DNA of 64,000 nt from Caryophanales bacterium UBA4691. Its GTDB lineage: Bacteria; Bacillota_I; Bacilli_A; RFN20; CAG-826. The translations under genes were made by a program, and so were the position numbers. The notes beneath the pieces are model-generated. The model did no database searches and was not told the origin of the DNA. It saw nothing but the letters and a program-made list of their open reading frames with translations. The stretch is taken from contig DHKP01000015.1 in NCBI GenBank assembly GCA_002404865.1, positions 36,613 to 100,612 on the forward strand, given 5' to 3'. Shown here piece after piece: positions 9,090-19,441 of this stretch (position 1 is the stretch's first letter; every line of letters begins with the position of its first letter).

Positions 9090-11042
9090 ATGCGCAGGTA
9101 TTACCTAGTAATGGCAGTCCTATCTTCAGCGTTACTACTTGCTTCATGCGATAATGATGTTGATCCAAAAGGTGGAGATTCGGGAGACGTGACGTCCTCA
9201 GTAATTGAAGCCACTGGAATCAAATTAATCGCGGATAAGAAAGAATTAAAAGTCGGTGAGACACTAAAGCTTACTTGGGAAATCGAGCCAGCGGAAGCGG
9301 AAACGAAAACCGTTTCTTTTACTAGTTCTAACGAAAATGTTTTAGCTGTTTCTAGCGAAGGATTACTCACCGCCAAAGAAGAGGGAAACGCCACCATTAC
9401 CATAAAGCTTGAGGGAACCGACAAAAGCGATTCCATCGATTTCCAAGTCATCATGACAAAGGATGCTCTCTTAAACAAACTAAAGTCTATTTTACTAGAA
9501 GGACTAGGCCACGAAAAAGAAGAAGCGATGGATGGAGTAATTAACTCCTCTATCGAATTCAATGTCTATAAAGATTCACTGCAAATCAACTATGACGCGA
9601 ATACGAAAGTTCGTTATTACATGGTAGGCAAATCCTTGACCGCTTTGAATTTAAAGCCCGATAGCGTGGAAGAAACAACCATCGGAGTCCTAGATGAAGA
9701 CTTAAATCAAGAACAAGTCGATAACTACACAAAGCTATTCTCCTACGTTTACAAAAACAATGCGGTGTTCGGGCTATCTTCTCTTTTATCGACAGTGATA
9801 TCTGACACTTATTTCTTTGGCTTAGAGGATGCAAAAGAAAATCTCAAATTCGTTTCAAATAGCGAAAATAGCGAAACCACATACGCGCTAACCACAAACT
9901 ATGTTGACGCTTCCGTTTCTTATGACAAACGCTATTACGAAAATAGCCTCTCTTTCTCGATAAATCAAAATGGGCAATTAACAAAAGGCAGTTACTCGAT
10001 TGAGCCATTTTCTTCAACCGATTATGACTTTACAAAAAACGAGAAAAAGGATGGGGCCAAAGCAACGAAGCCGGACAAATTCGCTTTTACGATTTCTTAT
10101 GGGGAACGCAAAGAAGAAGATAACGACACGCTCAATCGCTCCGACTATTTGGTGCAAAATTTCAATATTGATACCAAAAGCTGGAGAAATAAAGGAGAAG
10201 GCGAAGCTCTCCTTTATATCGGAGACGAAGTCCCGGTTGAAGTCACTAACGTCAGCCCCGCTTTGCATTTAGCGGATACTTATTCGGTAGAAAGCATCTC
10301 CAATTCAAGCGTTATTAACTATAACACGAAAGGGAACATCACTTATCTAACGGCCGTTGCAAAGGGAGAAGCGACCGTCACGATTAAAAATTCCTATCTA
10401 AAAACATCCAAGATCAAAATAAAGGTGATCGATGTCCCAGCCCAAAAGATCGAAATCGGTGTCACTTCGCTTAAGGAAATCGAAATCGATCAAACCGCGG
10501 AATATAAAGTAAGCGTTACCCCTCTCGATGCCGCCGATAGAAGCTTTGAAGCCGCTTTCGAAAACGAAGGCATGAGCCAATACGCAACGTTAACCCTCGA
10601 TCAAAATAATTCTAAATTCACTCTCAAAGGCTTAAAAGCTGGGAAAGTAAAAGTAATCGTAACGGCGAAATCCAACCCTTCCATTAGTGATAGTATCGAA
10701 GTCGTTATCAAAGCGAAGCTAGACGGATTAGAAGCGATTAAGGCAATGCTAGTCGGAGCGACTTATAAAAACTCGCTTAACACATTGACTTTCATTGATG
10801 CAACGAGTGGCACAGCCGCTCTATATAAGGGAAACCGATACTCCTTCAATTACAATGTCGAACTTCTTTCCAATCAATACGTTCTCGTTTTCTCTAATGT
10901 GACGGCTACCACCCAAACGAACACAGAAAACGTATTAAATGAGGGTAATGGAGCGCGCCTTGACCCAAACATCATCTCTAACGATGGAAAACAAATCAAA
11001 GTTACTTCTACTACGTCGCCGATGACACTCAATAGACAATAG
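9090..11042 (+). CDS. Lipoprotein with bacterial Ig-like (Big_2) domains
   Basis: A 650-residue predicted lipoprotein (lipobox LASC, Cys20; start after AGGGGGAGG). Residues about 45-125 form a Big_2-type Ig-like domain (KELKVGETLKLTWEI... FTSSNENVLAVSSEGLLTAKEEGNATITI). A second, more divergent Ig-like domain lies at about 445-545 (AQKIEIGVTSLKEIEID...). The region between has no recognised family. The last about 90 residues, after KLDGLEAIKAMLVGATY, form a beta-rich module with counterparts at the ends of the Ig-like lipoproteins at 15180 and 58376. It is the first gene of a two-gene operon, 47 bases from the next. Surface display is well supported; the ligand is unknown. Confidence 0.82.
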   Translation: MRRYYLVMAVLSSALLLASCDNDVDPKGGDSGDVTSSVIEATGIKLIADKKELKVGETLKLTWEIEPAEAETKTVSFTSSNENVLAVSSEGLLTAKEEGNATITIKLEGTDKSDSIDFQVIMTKDALLNKLKSILLEGLGHEKEEAMDGVINSSIEFNVYKDSLQINYDANTKVRYYMVGKSLTALNLKPDSVEETTIGVLDEDLNQEQVDNYTKLFSYVYKNNAVFGLSSLLSTVISDTYFFGLEDAKENLKFVSNSENSETTYALTTNYVDASVSYDKRYYENSLSFSINQNGQLTKGSYSIEPFSSTDYDFTKNEKKDGAKATKPDKFAFTISYGERKEEDNDTLNRSDYLVQNFNIDTKSWRNKGEGEALLYIGDEVPVEVTNVSPALHLADTYSVESISNSSVINYNTKGNITYLTAVAKGEATVTIKNSYLKTSKIKIKVIDVPAQKIEIGVTSLKEIEIDQTAEYKVSVTPLDAADRSFEAAFENEGMSQYATLTLDQNNSKFTLKGLKAGKVKVIVTAKSNPSISDSIEVVIKAKLDGLEAIKAMLVGATYKNSLNTLTFIDATSGTAALYKGNRYSFNYNVELLSNQYVLVFSNVTATTQTNTENVLNEGNGARLDPNIISNDGKQIKVTSTTSPMTLNRQ

Positions 11043-11089
11043 AACGAATTAATTGCTTTCTTACTAACGATAAACAAAGGAGATAAAGA

Positions 11090-13621
11090 ATGAAAAAGAA
11101 ACAAACATTATTGCTTCTATGCGTAGCGAGTTTACTTGCCGCTTGCGGAGAAAACACGGATAAATCCAGCGATCCCGTCTCAAGCGAGCCATCGTCTTCC
11201 GATAGCTCACTCACCCCAACGCCAGTGGATAAAGAAGCGCTAGTCGCTGGTGTTATCGATGGGTTAAAAGAGGCGGTTGAAGCTTCCTCCATGAGCGTTT
11301 ATTACACCGAAAAAGATACGAACGAAAAAGACGTCAATCTCGTTGATATTTATACTTCGGACTATGTCTCTTTCGGCTGGAGCAAAAGCGGCTATCTTCT
11401 ATTAGATAGCTTCGACAAGGATTATGGCGATAAGCTCGTCTATTCCTTTAGCTATGATAGCAAAGGGGATATCGAACTAGGCAAAGCCACCACTTATTAT
11501 GACGAAAATGATAAGCTTGTCGGGGTGAATAGCTGCACCGACATGAACCCGCTTAAATTGTTCAAAAAAGGCAATAAGGATTTCAATAACGGCCTTGGTC
11601 TAACGAAAGCGTCTTTCTATTATAAAAACGGAGCCGTTCATTCAGACGACGAAGAAGTTTTAAGCATCATGTGCTCTTTAATGGGCTATACGTATGGCGA
11701 TTCAGAAACAAGAATCTACGATGTCACATTCCTAGTCGAAGAAGATGGCAGCCTTTCTTTTACTCTTTATAACCAACCAGACGAAAATAGTTCTAATTTA
11801 AGTGCTTTTCTTACAGGAAAGTTCGGGAAATTAAACGAGACTTCCGATGAGAAACTCGCTAATTTCGTCGCCACCTACAAGCTACCGACCGTTCATCTTG
11901 AACAAAGCACAAAAGAATTATTGAAAGCACCGACTATCGGATTCAATACCGAAATCAAATATCGCACGAGTTCTTCCTCTACTTGGACTTCTTATGGGAA
12001 AACCGGAATCACTTCCGCAATCGGAAGTGACCGCAAAGAGGATAAAATCGCCTATTCTTTGGAAGACAAAACCAATGAAGAAACCTACACTTACATCTTA
12101 ACAAAAGGCGAGAAGACGAAAGAAGGCTTAACGCCTGCTATCGATCACTATATCGATGGGCAAAACAAAGTGGCAACCCAAGAATTCGAAAAGAAAGATT
12201 TCACTTGGGGGAACGGGATTTTCTCATTCCAAGATGAAATCGACGCTGATTCCTTCCTAGGTGAGAATAACAAATTCACCTATTTCGGATTCAATACCGA
12301 TCGCTTATTCGAATCACTTGCTGGCTTAACCGTTTTAACGGACATCATTATGCAAGACGTCACATCCATGACGCTAGAGATAAACGGCAATACCTTAACG
12401 TTCCGTTCCTATCTCGATGCTTATTACGCTGACGCAAACGGCAACGAAACGGAACTTAAGCTCCTTGCGACCTCATCCATCATCAAAGATGCCTCGATTG
12501 CGATTCCTTCTAGTTATGAGTCGGAAGATGCAGAAAACGCAAAACTCAATCAGGCGATTAATCATTTAAAGGAAGTTAGCTGGACCGCTAACGGATACGG
12601 ATTAAGCACCAAAGAGGGGCAAGAGGGCGAGCCATCGAACGAATTGCCAAAAACAAACTACTATTATAAAAAAGGTTCCTATTTCATCCAAGATTGGGCT
12701 AATCGTAGACTATTCTCGAAAGATTCCAAAGAATATACGCGACAAGGCTATAAGCAAGTCGAAGGCGGCATTATTCCTTTTAAAATCACGCGCGAAGCTA
12801 ATGTCCAAGGGGTTCAAAAGCCAGGGACAGCGTACCCAATAGTAAGCCAAATCGACACCACCGACACTTTAGAGGCGCATTTTGGTTTCAATTTCTCTTC
12901 CAAAGTATTCCAAAAAGGAAGCACAGAGAACACCTTCGTTTTAAGAGATAACGTCAAACATATCTCCTCTAACATCATGGGGAGCGTAAAGCTCGATTAT
13001 CTTGTCGACAAATCCCTTGTGATCACCTTGGATGAGAGTAATCGTCTTTCCAAAATCAATTACAAATACGTCTATGGCGGGGTCATGACGGGAAAAGAAG
13101 AGCTCAAGTTCGAATATGATGATGCAACAAAACTCGCTTTCCCTAGCAAAGTCGTAAACGAAGATTCGTTCAACAATTTAAGCACGGATTTGCCTACCAA
13201 ATGGTCCGAAGAATCAAAAGTGAAAGCAATCATGGTGAAAACGTTCGGAGCGACTGTGACTGACTTAATTCCTTATTTACCGCAATTCGGCGTTTCCTAT
13301 TCTTGGGAGACAACGCCGAATTATGATCGCTCGGGGGATATCTGCATCTATAACAAACAAATGGATGATACTTATCTAGCAAACTACAAATCGCTATTAA
13401 GCGAAAATGGCTACTCGAATCAAACTATCGGCGAATACGACTATCTTGTGAAAGATTACGAGACCAAAGAAACAGTAACGGACGCTAACGGTGATGAAAA
13501 AGAAGTCGAATTCATCTATACGGTTCGGATCCGCTTTGGTGAAAAAGCAAGTGGCAACAACACTTATGATACTTCCGATAATATCTATCTAGGATGCAAG
13601 AAAGCGCAAAAAACCGCGTAA
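11090..13621 (+). CDS. Large lipoprotein, paralogue of the 44.5-46.7 kb gene
   Basis: An 843-residue predicted lipoprotein (lipobox LAAC, Cys19; AAAGGAGA before the ATG). I do not recognise a named family. It is a clear paralogue of the lipoprotein at 44459. Both have a Ser/Pro/Thr linker after the lipobox, an early SGYLLLDSFDKDYGDKLVYSF-like motif (YGYLLKESFDKQYGDSIVYSF in the other) and a late LSKINYKYVY...EELKFEYDD-like motif. Both end in a module with YxxxLxxxGY/F (here NYKSLLSENGY near residue 785). The order suggests two or three repeated beta-rich units. It is the last gene of its operon, followed by a strong terminator. No active-site residues are apparent; function unknown. Confidence 0.8.
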   Translation: MKKKQTLLLLCVASLLAACGENTDKSSDPVSSEPSSSDSSLTPTPVDKEALVAGVIDGLKEAVEASSMSVYYTEKDTNEKDVNLVDIYTSDYVSFGWSKSGYLLLDSFDKDYGDKLVYSFSYDSKGDIELGKATTYYDENDKLVGVNSCTDMNPLKLFKKGNKDFNNGLGLTKASFYYKNGAVHSDDEEVLSIMCSLMGYTYGDSETRIYDVTFLVEEDGSLSFTLYNQPDENSSNLSAFLTGKFGKLNETSDEKLANFVATYKLPTVHLEQSTKELLKAPTIGFNTEIKYRTSSSSTWTSYGKTGITSAIGSDRKEDKIAYSLEDKTNEETYTYILTKGEKTKEGLTPAIDHYIDGQNKVATQEFEKKDFTWGNGIFSFQDEIDADSFLGENNKFTYFGFNTDRLFESLAGLTVLTDIIMQDVTSMTLEINGNTLTFRSYLDAYYADANGNETELKLLATSSIIKDASIAIPSSYESEDAENAKLNQAINHLKEVSWTANGYGLSTKEGQEGEPSNELPKTNYYYKKGSYFIQDWANRRLFSKDSKEYTRQGYKQVEGGIIPFKITREANVQGVQKPGTAYPIVSQIDTTDTLEAHFGFNFSSKVFQKGSTENTFVLRDNVKHISSNIMGSVKLDYLVDKSLVITLDESNRLSKINYKYVYGGVMTGKEELKFEYDDATKLAFPSKVVNEDSFNNLSTDLPTKWSEESKVKAIMVKTFGATVTDLIPYLPQFGVSYSWETTPNYDRSGDICIYNKQMDDTYLANYKSLLSENGYSNQTIGEYDYLVKDYETKETVTDANGDEKEVEFIYTVRIRFGEKASGNNTYDTSDNIYLGCKKAQKTA

Positions 13622-13634
13622 TTCTAGCTATTTA

Positions 13635-13661
13635 GGCTCCTCAAATTGAGGGGCCTTTTTA
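13635..13661 (+). terminator. Terminator of the 9.1-13.6 kb operon
   Basis: GGCTCCTCAA and TTGAGGGGCC form a near-perfect stem (one T-G pair) followed by TTTTT, 14 bases after the stop at 13621. Confidence 0.88.
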
Positions 13662-13791
13662 GTAGCGGTTTCTTTATCCATAATCTTTACAAGAATTGAT
13701 TCAATTTAAAACACGTAGAGAGTCAATCAATAAGACTGGAGCGATTCCTTTCCTAGCATCAAGATTATTTAGTGAATTTAAGAAATAAAAA

Positions 13792-13819
13792 TTGACAATA
13801 TTATCCCCTTCTTTAAGAT
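13792..13819 (+). promoter_or_regulatory. Promoter of the 13.9-20.8 kb lipoprotein operon
   Basis: TTGACA (13792-13797) and TAAGAT (13814-13819) with a 16-base spacer. The sequence around the -35 box matches the promoter at 8998. TTGACAAT at the -35 recurs inverted as ATTGTCAA shortly after the -10, so the core promoter lies inside an inverted repeat that could bind a regulator (inference). Confidence 0.62.
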
Positions 13820-13856
13820 AACGACATTAATTGTCAAGAAAAAGAAAGGAGTGAAA

Positions 13857-15167
13857 ATGAAAAAACGATGGACCCCTATGGTGTTCTTATTGCCGTTACT
13901 AGCGTTAGCTTCTTGTCAAAACGGAGGAGGAAATTCAATCTCTAGTGAAGCAATTCCTTCAATCCGTGATCTAATTACAGAAATCGGGGATTCGAAAAAT
14001 TACACCTTAACGATTGAAAGCTCAATTACAGGGCTTACGTATAACGCCACAAAGAAATTCACAAAAGATGAATGCTACTTCGAATCCCCTTATTCTAGCG
14101 ACAACTTCGGTTACAAAAACAGTGAGCACGGTTTCTATAAATATCGCATTCGTGATGAAGCGTTCAAACCGAGTTACACCATAAGTGACACAATTAAAGA
14201 TTATCACAAAGTCGTCAAAGACATCTCTTCTTGCTCGTACGCTAACTTTCCAATCGATACCTTCAAAAATAGAGCGAATACATATGATGTGACGGATCGA
14301 AAAGCCAGGAACAAATTTGCCCTTTTAAGCGATTTGGTGACGGAAGAGGAACTGAATACTTTCATACCTACAGCCTTAGAAATCCATGTCACAAGCAAAA
14401 ATAGCTTCTATGGCGATCTAACATTCGCTACACAAGGGGTAATCTTAGGCAAAGTCCGCTATACAGTCACCGATATCGGAACGACTTCTATTCCGCTAGC
14501 GGGCGCTTATTTAGGAGGGGCTCTCCCTTTCAACGGGAAAATCAAACGCATCGGAACGTTATTTGGAAAGCACAATTTCGAATCAAAAACGTATGACAGC
14601 TCCAACGTCTTAGTTTCGAATAATTATTTTGTTGAAAACGCCTTATATCAAGATTTCACTCCTGCCTATGAAAACAAAACGGATGAAAATTACGTTGACG
14701 AGGGAATTGTCCAGATCACAAACAAATCTACCTTAGACGATGGCTTTTATCCATTTACAAATGAAGGTGGCGATACCAAACTCGGGGAAAAATACAGCAA
14801 TGTCTCCGCATCTTCTTTATACGATCTAACCATCACCCCTGGCTTCCTTGCGCTAGAAGAAGTGCTCAAGCAATTCGATGGCGAAAACGAAGCGCTCAAA
14901 GACTATTACGACTTCTATAGCGACAATAGCGCAGTCCTTGAGCTCATTGGCAACTTAACGAATATATATACCCAAAGCGAATACCAATACTATGTCATCG
15001 GCGCTGGGCTCAACATCGAGGAAGCGACTCGTGACGAAGATTGCTCAATCACTTTGCGCGTATTCGTTAGTTACCAAAGCAAAATATCATATAGCGACTT
15101 TGCCTACACCAATTTCGGAGGGGTAAAGCTAAACTTCCTTGATCAATATTTATCTACCATTCAATAG
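13857..15167 (+). CDS. Lipoprotein of a local paralogous family (436 aa)
   Basis: A 436-residue predicted lipoprotein with lipobox LASC (Cys20). A GTG at 13851 is in frame, but it overlaps the ribosome site AAAGGAG (13845-13851). The ATG at 13857, five bases downstream of that site, is the better start. No named domain is recognised. It is rich in Tyr, Asn and Ser and shares layout and an IGTTSIP motif (here mid-protein, TDIGTTSIPLAG) with the lipoproteins at 61147 and 62544, which end in similar motifs, and general layout with the one at 19431. First gene of a four-gene operon; 12 bases separate it from the next. Function unknown. Confidence 0.78.
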   Translation: MKKRWTPMVFLLPLLALASCQNGGGNSISSEAIPSIRDLITEIGDSKNYTLTIESSITGLTYNATKKFTKDECYFESPYSSDNFGYKNSEHGFYKYRIRDEAFKPSYTISDTIKDYHKVVKDISSCSYANFPIDTFKNRANTYDVTDRKARNKFALLSDLVTEEELNTFIPTALEIHVTSKNSFYGDLTFATQGVILGKVRYTVTDIGTTSIPLAGAYLGGALPFNGKIKRIGTLFGKHNFESKTYDSSNVLVSNNYFVENALYQDFTPAYENKTDENYVDEGIVQITNKSTLDDGFYPFTNEGGDTKLGEKYSNVSASSLYDLTITPGFLALEEVLKQFDGENEALKDYYDFYSDNSAVLELIGNLTNIYTQSEYQYYVIGAGLNIEEATRDEDCSITLRVFVSYQSKISYSDFAYTNFGGVKLNFLDQYLSTIQ

Positions 15168-15179
15168 AGGGCATAAACC

Positions 15180-17720
15180 ATGAAAAAGAAAACCATTATA
15201 TTGCTAGCCTGTTCCTTTCTTCTTGCTGGGTGCGGAGAAGAGAATTCAAGTCAAACCACCGCTTCATCAGACACTCCAAGTCAAAACGAGGACATTTCAG
15301 TCAGCGGCATCACGCTAAAGGAAACGTCAAAAGAGCTTGAGATTGGCGAAACATATCAACTTACTCCTACTCTCACTCCTTCTAATGCAACCAATACGCT
15401 TGTCTCTTATTCTTCTTCCAATGAAAACGTCGCAAGCGTCTCTTTGTTGGGCCTAGTTACCGCAAAAAGCGCTGGCAAGGCGACAATCGTAGTTACTAGT
15501 GACGCTAACCCCGAGGTTAAAGCGACGCTAACTCTAGAAGTAAAAGCGAAAGACATCACATCCTTCGATATCGCTTTCCCAGAAGAGATCGAAGAATTCA
15601 ATCTAAACGGCACCACCTATAAACAACTCATTATTGGCTCCTCTTACGCTTTGAATCCAACTTTCGTTGGAAACGACACCACTACTCTTGAGGCTAGTTT
15701 TTCCACTCCAGGTTTTGCAAGTTTCGATAGCTCGACCAATACATTAAAAGCAGAAAAAGAAATCACTCGTTTAGAGGTCACATTCTCCGCAAAAGGGACT
15801 GCTTTGCCCGTTAAAAAATACGTTTTCCGTCTTTTAAGCAAAGGAAAAGCCGACCAAGCCATTGCCTTCGCTAAACTCAAGAAATCGGCAGAGCTAGAGG
15901 AGAATAAATACGTGAATGCATACACCTTCGAATTCAAAAGCGAAGGAAACCCAAACGGCATTAAAACAGTAGAAAGCGAAACCATTGATTACACCGTTTA
16001 TCAAGAGGGCCAACACTCTTACATGGTTGGCTTAAAAGAGAAATCTAAGAAAGTCGGTTCTGATCCGCAAGTAAATACATTCCTAACGACATTCAAGGGG
16101 ATCGGGCAAGACAATGCTTACTATGAACTCGAAATCAATGACAATACCCATAAGCATGAGAAAGACCCTCTAAAAAAGATAGTCACGACTGAAGAAGCAG
16201 GAAGCGGAGAAATCACGCGCGCTCTCGCTATAAAGAAAGGGACTTTATTAGAGCACAATTCTAGATTCGGACTAAGCAATATCGCTTCCGCGATGGTTGA
16301 TCCCTCCAATAGCGGTTACGATTATTTCGTTCCAAGCAAATCCTATCCGTTTTATTTTGGTGGATCAGTTGCAAACACCGCTACTTACGAAACGACCGTA
16401 GACGGATTCAAAGTCAAGGGATACACAATCGAAGAAAAACCAACAAGTTATAGTAACGGCATGGTTTTCTTTAACGAAGGAATCTTTGTTTTTGATGATA
16501 ATAACCTCCTCACCAGCGTCACTGTCGTTGACAAAGTCTATGACAAAACTGGCTTTGATTTTACAAATAACACCCTTTTAGAAAACGCGACGCCAATTAA
16601 CACCTACACCATTAAATATACGCAAGAATTCGGTGAAATCGGTAACGAAGAGGAACTAGAGGGGCGTTACGCAATAGATGTCAACGAACTTTATTTTACG
16701 TCTTTTAAAGTCAACCTCGCTTTAGGAAACACCATAATTGACCCAAAGAAGCTTGTGGTCAATCAAACCTATGCCTTTGAAGAAACAAGCCAAACACCGA
16801 ACATCGCCACTTCTAAAATCGACCCAATTTTATTAACAAACGTTGGTGATAAGAGTGTTATCTCTATCTTAGAAGGAGGGCTAAAATTCAAAGTCTTAAA
16901 AGAAGGTTCAACCACTTTAACCTTCTATTCAGCGAAGAATAACAAGTCGTTTACTTTGGATGTATCCACAACGCTCCCTGATGCGACCTCTATTACCATT
17001 AAACAAGGTACAGAAGGGAAAACAATTAATACCACTACAATAACGGGCGTCACAAATGAAGCCATCAGTGGATTCTATTTCGAGACTTATCCCGCTACTT
17101 CTGCCCAAACTGGTACCGATCCAGCGTTTACGTTTACCGATAGTGAAGACGTTGACGCAAGTTCCGTTTGCTCTTTCACTAAATCAAGCGAAACAATCAA
17201 GAATCACCCTACTTATTGCTTCAAAGCAACAAAAGCAGGGACTTACTCCGTTACTGCAAGCTATGGAGAAGTAAGCGCGTCATTTAATGTTAACATCGCT
17301 GATCCTGTCAGTGACGATTCATCTTTATCTACTGAAGTGATTAAGCATGATTTCTCAGCCTCCACGCTAGACTGGCAAGTCGTACTACATTTTGACTCTA
17401 AAACAAGCGGCAAAATGAAAGGATATGTGCCAGGTGGCGCAACTAAATTTATAGAAGGCGATGATAGTGACGCAGGTGGACAATTCACTTTTGAATGTTC
17501 CATTGATGACGCGAACAAAACGATTATTTTCACGAGTATCACTTTTGTTGGTGGAAGATGTGAATCTTTAACTGATTACTTCGATAATTATTGCGGATAT
17601 ATCCCGCAACAAAACGCGTCTTTCACCATCGCTGATAGTGGAGAATCGTTCACTGGAAATTTTGTGTGGAGTGAAAATGGGGAAGATCCTGAAGAAGCTT
17701 CCTTCACGAATCTAAATTAA
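15180..17720 (+). CDS. Large lipoprotein with N-terminal Big_2 Ig-like domain
   Basis: An 846-residue predicted lipoprotein (lipobox LAGC, Cys18). A textbook Big_2 domain lies at residues 40-120 (GITLKETSKELEIGETYQL... YSSSNENVASVSLLGLVTAKSAGKATIVV). A second Ig-like segment around 125-215 begins ITSFDIAFPEEIEEF. The middle of the protein is a tyrosine-rich region like that of neighbouring lipoproteins. The C-terminal about 130 residues (from DFSASTLDWQVVLHF) are a beta-rich module resembling the ends of the proteins at 54597 and 58376, with a conserved pattern of substrate-pocket-like beta strands but no recognised name. Second gene of the operon. Probably surface-exposed and binding something; the ligand is unknown. 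Confidence 0.8.
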   Translation: MKKKTIILLACSFLLAGCGEENSSQTTASSDTPSQNEDISVSGITLKETSKELEIGETYQLTPTLTPSNATNTLVSYSSSNENVASVSLLGLVTAKSAGKATIVVTSDANPEVKATLTLEVKAKDITSFDIAFPEEIEEFNLNGTTYKQLIIGSSYALNPTFVGNDTTTLEASFSTPGFASFDSSTNTLKAEKEITRLEVTFSAKGTALPVKKYVFRLLSKGKADQAIAFAKLKKSAELEENKYVNAYTFEFKSEGNPNGIKTVESETIDYTVYQEGQHSYMVGLKEKSKKVGSDPQVNTFLTTFKGIGQDNAYYELEINDNTHKHEKDPLKKIVTTEEAGSGEITRALAIKKGTLLEHNSRFGLSNIASAMVDPSNSGYDYFVPSKSYPFYFGGSVANTATYETTVDGFKVKGYTIEEKPTSYSNGMVFFNEGIFVFDDNNLLTSVTVVDKVYDKTGFDFTNNTLLENATPINTYTIKYTQEFGEIGNEEELEGRYAIDVNELYFTSFKVNLALGNTIIDPKKLVVNQTYAFEETSQTPNIATSKIDPILLTNVGDKSVISILEGGLKFKVLKEGSTTLTFYSAKNNKSFTLDVSTTLPDATSITIKQGTEGKTINTTTITGVTNEAISGFYFETYPATSAQTGTDPAFTFTDSEDVDASSVCSFTKSSETIKNHPTYCFKATKAGTYSVTASYGEVSASFNVNIADPVSDDSSLSTEVIKHDFSASTLDWQVVLHFDSKTSGKMKGYVPGGATKFIEGDDSDAGGQFTFECSIDDANKTIIFTSITFVGGRCESLTDYFDNYCGYIPQQNASFTIADSGESFTGNFVWSENGEDPEEASFTNLN

Positions 17721-17731
17721 GAGGTTTGACA

Positions 17732-19441
17732 ATGAAAAAATCACATTATTCCATATTATTAATCGCTTCCGCATTACTGTTATCATGCGGAGAAAATAAA
17801 CCAGGCGAATCCTCTTCTACTTTCGATTGGAATCAAGAAGCAAGCCTAGCGAAAGCCTCTTCTTTCCTCCAAACGCTATCATGGGATGAGGTTAACGCTT
17901 TCTCTTTCGTGGACCGAAGTTATGCGAGCAATTATTACTACAATTCCAAATACATGGTCACGGGAGGGGGCGCGCTAGTCAATTACAAAGCGAGCCATGC
18001 CTTTAAGCTATATGAAGGCGATTTCGTGGAAGATAACGTTACGATCGACGCTTTGACAGGCGTAGAGAGCTCATCCACGCAAAATAGTTTCAATGCCGAA
18101 GAGCAAATCTATCTACAAGATAACTACATCCATGACATTTTCCTAGTGGACGTGGAAGGAGAATCCTACGCGAATTGCTACCCTTCTCACCGCTATAGAA
18201 CGCTAAGCGATTATCTAAATTACGACAGCGTTTTAAAAGATTCGGCTTCCGCTTTAAGCAATTTAGAAAAAGCATTCCCAAAAGACGATGGCTTCCTTGA
18301 TCCAGACATTGTTATTACTACAGAAGGAGACAAAGAGCATTATACCGTGGAAGTGAGCTATCCTGGCGACACTACTTATGTCGCTTACAGTAGAGGCTAT
18401 GATCTTACGCTCGATAAAAATAGCAAAACGCTTGATTCGATTACAATGAGTCTCCGTTACTACAAAGACGATATCGATGGGGCTTATGAAACTTCAACTG
18501 CGATGTTACAAAGCTACACGATCTCTTCTCTATCGTTTGGTAAGAAAAACGCGTATTCTGGAACAAAGCACACAATCGAAGAGCTCCCGACTGAAAAAGT
18601 GCACGGCGCTCCCGCTAGACAAATCGATTTGACGAATATCGCTGATGGAGAATTAACGGGAGAGACCGCTCTTTCTTTTGTGAACAACATCCTTTATTAC
18701 GCCCGCGACACTAGAGAGACCAAATATTCTTTTATCTATCATGATGCGTTTGATTTCGCTTCTTCAGAGCAAACTTCGATCGGGGATGTTCTTTTTGAAG
18801 GAAAACTGATCGCTTATCAAAACGATATTCTTGATAATCATGGTTCTATGCGCAAGGTCAATAGTAAAGATGAACCTTATGGAGAAAGCGCTTCTTATTG
18901 GATATTTGCCGAAGCGAAAGAAGGCTATATCCAAAAGGGCGGTAAATTCGATAAATGGATCACTTCTAGCTATGCTGGGGTTGATGCGAAGTACATCACG
19001 GATTTGCGTTCCTATCTCGATGCAAATCCTCTTTTCTATGGCGAAATGGATGGCGGAGAGCTCAAAGACAGCGAATTTAAAAAGCAATTGAGTTTATTCT
19101 CTAGTTACCCATTGGGTAAAACAAAGTCCGACGGATCAACATTGAACCTTTCGGTCAAAGGGAATAAATCCGGCAATTCCATCACTTTAGAAGCAACTAG
19201 CGCAATCACATTGGATAATTCTAATGCCAGCGTCACAAACACATGGTCGTTTTTAATCCAAAGCGATTACCTAACGTCATTCTCTTTGAAGATGGAAGAA
19301 AATACCCATAGTAATACCTATTATTGCGATACTTATGAAGCGGTCTTCCTTCACGCCCCGAAGCAAGTTTATAAGGGGGAGGCTTTCAACTATGAAGAGA
19401 TTCAATATCAAGTGTACTGGAGCAGTTTCAATGTCATATAA
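17732..19441 (+). CDS. Lipoprotein of unknown function (569 aa)
   Basis: A 569-residue predicted lipoprotein (lipobox LLSC, Cys19). A TTG at 17726 is in frame, but the ATG at 17732 has the better spacing from the AGAGG ribosome site. I recognise no family. The protein is rich in Tyr, Ser, Asp and Asn and appears to be two similar halves: residues about 35-270, and about 285-560 opening with SFVNNILYYARDTRETKYSF, which parallels an earlier SFVDRSYASNYYYNSKY. That suggests an internal duplication. Third gene of the operon; its last 11 bases overlap the start of the next gene, implying coupled translation. Confidence 0.75.
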   Translation: MKKSHYSILLIASALLLSCGENKPGESSSTFDWNQEASLAKASSFLQTLSWDEVNAFSFVDRSYASNYYYNSKYMVTGGGALVNYKASHAFKLYEGDFVEDNVTIDALTGVESSSTQNSFNAEEQIYLQDNYIHDIFLVDVEGESYANCYPSHRYRTLSDYLNYDSVLKDSASALSNLEKAFPKDDGFLDPDIVITTEGDKEHYTVEVSYPGDTTYVAYSRGYDLTLDKNSKTLDSITMSLRYYKDDIDGAYETSTAMLQSYTISSLSFGKKNAYSGTKHTIEELPTEKVHGAPARQIDLTNIADGELTGETALSFVNNILYYARDTRETKYSFIYHDAFDFASSEQTSIGDVLFEGKLIAYQNDILDNHGSMRKVNSKDEPYGESASYWIFAEAKEGYIQKGGKFDKWITSSYAGVDAKYITDLRSYLDANPLFYGEMDGGELKDSEFKKQLSLFSSYPLGKTKSDGSTLNLSVKGNKSGNSITLEATSAITLDNSNASVTNTWSFLIQSDYLTSFSLKMEENTHSNTYYCDTYEAVFLHAPKQVYKGEAFNYEEIQYQVYWSSFNVI

